Assembly (NCBI GenBank): GCA_905236675.1
Contig: CAJOND010000004.1
Coordinates: forward strand, 1 to 64,000
Source: Candidatus Rifleibacteriota bacterium
GTDB lineage: Bacteria > Muiribacteriota > Ozemobacteria > Ozemobacterales > Ozemobacteraceae
Direction of reading: 5' to 3'
DNA: 64,000 nt
Shown piece by piece: positions 61,953 through 64,000 of the stretch. Position 1 is the stretch's first letter. Every line of letters starts with the position of its first letter. The notes beneath the pieces are model-generated. The model did not search any database. It was not told the origin of the DNA and was given only the letters and a program-made list of their open reading frames with translations. The translations under genes and the position numbers were made by a program.

Positions 61953-61985
61953 AAAAAGGCCTGATTTAAAAAATCAGGCCTTTTT
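61953..61985 (+). terminator. Intrinsic terminator after ackA
   Basis: AAAAAGGCCTGATTT and AATCAGGCCTTTTT form a perfect stem with T-run. Confidence 0.95.
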
Positions 61986-62047
61986 ATTTTAGTTGTTATT
62001 GTAGTTGGTTTTTATTGTAGTTATTGTTTAATCGTAAGTTGCAAAGC

Positions 62048-62088
62048 AAAGATTATTTGTAATATTCTATACATTACAAATAATCTTT
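62048..62088. promoter_or_regulatory. 16-bp perfect inverted repeat before the fumarase gene
   Basis: AAAGATTATTTGTAAT (62048-62063) and ATTACAAATAATCTTT (62073-62088) are exact inverted copies with a 9-base loop, 23-64 bases upstream of the start. A weak promoter-like TTGTAA-18-TAATCT overlaps both arms, so it could be an operator; it could also fold as an RNA hairpin. No T-run follows, so it is not a simple terminator. Confidence 0.5.
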
Positions 62089-62111
62089 TATCTCAAAAAG
62101 GCGGAAGCAAA

Positions 62112-63665
62112 ATGAAGTGTGAATATCGTAAAATTACAGACAAAGGCATAAAGCTAGAAAATATCGGTGGTAGAGAGTTTTTAACTATTGAACCACAGGT
62201 TTTAACCAATCTTGCAGAAGAAGCTTTTCACGACTTAGAATTTTATTTAAGAAAAGAACATCTGGACGAATGGGCTAAGATTGTTGATGATAAAGAAGCC
62301 TCTAGTAACGAACGTTTTGTTTGTAGCAGTCTGATAAAAAACGCTATAATAGCTTCGGAAGGTAAACTTCCACTTTGTCAGGATACTGGCACAGCAACTA
62401 TTTTTGCCTGGCGTGGCGAACGTGTTCTAACTGGTGGCGACGATGAAAAATTATTAACAGACGGTATTGCCGCCGCTTGGAAAAACAACTGTTTGCGATA
62501 TTCACAAAATGCCCCTATTACCATGTTTGAAGAAAAAAACACAGGTAATAATATGCCGCCCCAGATTGATATTTCTTTTGCAAAAGGCAACGAATACAGA
62601 TTTATGTTTATGGCAAAAGGTGGCGGTTCTGCAAATAAAACCGTTATGGTTCAAGCTTCAAAAGCAATATTAAACAAAAAATCTCTTGAAGAATTTTTGA
62701 AAGAAAAGATTAAAGGTCTTGGCGTAGCCGCCTGTCCACCATATACATTAGTAGTTGTAGTTGGTGGAACCTCACCAGAGCTGAATCTCAAAACAATGAA
62801 ACTTGCTTCTACCGGCTGGTATGATGAATTACCAACAAAAGGAGATGGCTTAGGCAATCCATTCAGAGATTTAGAATGGGAAAAACGCGTTATGAAGATT
62901 GCAGAAGAAACCGGCTGGGGTGCTCAATTTGGTGGTCATCACATGGCTATGAATGCCAGAGTTATTAGAATGGCTCGTCATGGCGGTTCTTGCCCGATTT
63001 CTGTAGGGGTTTCATGCAGTGCTCACAGAAATCTTGCAGCCATAATCAATAAAGATGGAGTATTCCTAGAAGTAACAGATAAGAATCCTTCAAGACTTAT
63101 CAATAAAATACTTGAAGGTGGTGTTAGTGCAGATAGAATAGATTTAAACAAGCCTATGACAGAAATATTAGCTCAACTGGGAAAACATATGGCAGGTGAT
63201 ATGGTTCTTTTAAATGGCACTTTAATCGTTGCCAGAGACATGGCTCATGCAAGAATTCACGATATGGTAGAATCAGGAGAACCACTACCAGAATACTTTA
63301 AGAACCACCCGGTATATTACGCTGGCCCAGCTAGAACTCCGGAAGGATATGCTATCGGAAGTTTCGGACCGACAACAGCACAGCGCATGGATGGCTACAT
63401 AGATTATTTCATGAGTCGTGGAGCTTCGATGGTAACACTTGCAAAAGGCAACAGAGCCGATAGCGTTATAAAAGCCTGTAAAACTTATGGCGGCTTCTAT
63501 CTTGGAACAATAGGCGGAGCTGCAGCATTGATCGCTGCTGAAAATATCAAAAAATCAGAAGTTATAGATTTCCCAGAATTTGGAATGGAAGCAGTTCATC
63601 GCATTGAAGTAAAAGATATGCCTGCTTTTATTATCTACGACAACAAAGGACGTAGTCTTTACTAG
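62112..63665 (+). CDS. Class I fumarate hydratase (Fe-S)
   Basis: 517 residues in one chain, covering both the alpha-type and beta-type regions. The three cluster cysteines are Cys89 (LPLCQDTG), Cys208 (AACPPYT) and Cys302 (VGVSCSAHRN). Other family marks are GGGSANKTVMVQ, GWGAQFGGHHMAM and GRSLY at the end. The [4Fe-4S] cluster is oxygen-labile, in line with the oxidative-stress genes nearby. It interconverts fumarate and malate. Start has AGGCGGAAGC upstream. Unlike acetate kinase, the codon use is AT-rich. A 16-bp inverted repeat lies upstream. Confidence 0.95.
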   Translation: MKCEYRKITDKGIKLENIGGREFLTIEPQVLTNLAEEAFHDLEFYLRKEHLDEWAKIVDDKEASSNERFVCSSLIKNAIIASEGKLPLCQDTGTATIFAWRGERVLTGGDDEKLLTDGIAAAWKNNCLRYSQNAPITMFEEKNTGNNMPPQIDISFAKGNEYRFMFMAKGGGSANKTVMVQASKAILNKKSLEEFLKEKIKGLGVAACPPYTLVVVVGGTSPELNLKTMKLASTGWYDELPTKGDGLGNPFRDLEWEKRVMKIAEETGWGAQFGGHHMAMNARVIRMARHGGSCPISVGVSCSAHRNLAAIINKDGVFLEVTDKNPSRLINKILEGGVSADRIDLNKPMTEILAQLGKHMAGDMVLLNGTLIVARDMAHARIHDMVESGEPLPEYFKNHPVYYAGPARTPEGYAIGSFGPTTAQRMDGYIDYFMSRGASMVTLAKGNRADSVIKACKTYGGFYLGTIGGAAALIAAENIKKSEVIDFPEFGMEAVHRIEVKDMPAFIIYDNKGRSLY

Positions 63666-63687
63666 AAATCTAAGTAAAAATTAGAGC

Positions 63688-63724
63688 AAAAAAATCTAGC
63701 ATATTTTATATGCTAGATTTTTTT
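63688..63724. terminator. Bidirectional terminator between fumarase and flotillin
   Basis: AAAAAAATCTAGCATAT and ATATGCTAGATTTTTTT form a perfect stem with a TTT loop. It serves both convergent genes. Confidence 0.9.
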
Positions 63725-63732
63725 GTATTTAA

Positions 63733-64000
63733 TTATCTTCTTTTTGCTGGAACTGAAGAAGCTGCTTGTTCGCCTTTATCTTCTTCGATATGACCCAAGT
63801 AATTTGGTATTTCAACACCAGCCATACCAGCTATATCTTTAAGCGGAGGCAAAGCTTTGGCTATATTTGAAACGAAGTTAGCAGTAGTTGTGCCATTTTC
63901 TGTTCCTGTGCCAGTATCCCAAACAGTGATCTTATCAATCTTGAGATTCTGTATGGCTTCAACTTGTTTACCAACGATAGATTCAATCTTTTCAACCATT
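63733..64000 (-). CDS. Flotillin, C-terminal end (gene continues beyond the window)
   Basis: 88 or more residues, reading from outside the window at 64000 to a stop at 63733. VEKIESIVGKQVEAIQNLKI, DKITVWDTGTG and LPPLKDIAGMAGVEIPNYLG are the strongly conserved C-terminus of bacterial flotillins (FloT-type), which scaffold membrane microdomains. The Met at the edge is an internal residue, not the start. With the SPFH-only mini-flotillin at 52905 and the NfeD-like protein at 133, this makes three flotillin-linked genes in 64 kb. Confidence 0.88.
   Translation of the reverse strand, partial: MVEKIESIVGKQVEAIQNLKIDKITVWDTGTGTENGTTTANFVSNIAKALPPLKDIAGMAGVEIPNYLGHIEEDKGEQAASSVPAKRR

Overview
This is an AT-rich, densely coding chromosome segment of an anaerobic or microaerophilic diderm bacterium. 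An outer membrane is indicated by an LptF/G-type permease, a LolA-like protein, a PorV-like barrel, a LysM/barrel protein and many lipoproteins. Anaerobic life is suggested by a reverse rubrerythrin, a flavin reductase-rubredoxin fusion, acetate kinase and an oxygen-sensitive class I fumarase. The phylum cannot be fixed from sequence alone. The mix of CsaB-type cell-wall pyruvylation with an outer membrane, plus many TIG/TPR surface lipoproteins, would suit a candidate phylum such as Riflebacteria, but that is inference. I see no tRNA, rRNA, CRISPR array, prophage or intact insertion sequence.

Layout. 0.1-9 kb: an NfeD-like membrane protein with calcium-loop repeats, a TPR protein, an RRM protein, a cysteine-cluster protein, a LolA-like protein, a PorV-like barrel and lipoproteins. 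9.7-18 kb: a membrane class III nucleotide cyclase, a U32 peptidase-family protein and a helicase-nuclease. 18-29 kb: a surface block with a TIG lipoprotein carrying an inactivated M30-like domain, a 1784-residue Ig-like protein and two more lipoproteins. 29-36 kb: UDP-sugar genes, an LPS export permease, a degenerate 5'-nucleotidase-like protein and a glycosyltransferase. 35.7-41.4 kb: lexA with a striking promoter, mini-RNase III, an M48 protease, HflX and oxidative-stress rubredoxin proteins. 41.5-48.6 kb: a DUF5693-CsaB fusion, a MATE transporter and a glycosyltransferase. 48.8-53.7 kb: a LysM/barrel protein, a zincin with a long Ser/Thr/Asn tract and an SPFH-only mini-flotillin. 53.6-55.6 kb: ssb, two cysteine-rich paralogues and a SLOG/molybdenum-carrier-like protein in one operon. 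56-64 kb: a sigma-like protein with an RNase II/R, acetate kinase, fumarase and the 3' end of a full-length flotillin.

Themes. Several exported proteins keep a hydrolase fold but appear to have lost catalytic residues. Flotillin-type membrane organisation appears three times (NfeD-like partner, mini-flotillin, flotillin). Intergenic regions carry dispersed repeats: MITE-like elements with inverted ends, purine-rich tracts and a 17-bp word. The best candidates for something undescribed are the ssb/cysteine-rich/SLOG operon and the 11-bp phased TTC array over the lexA promoter.
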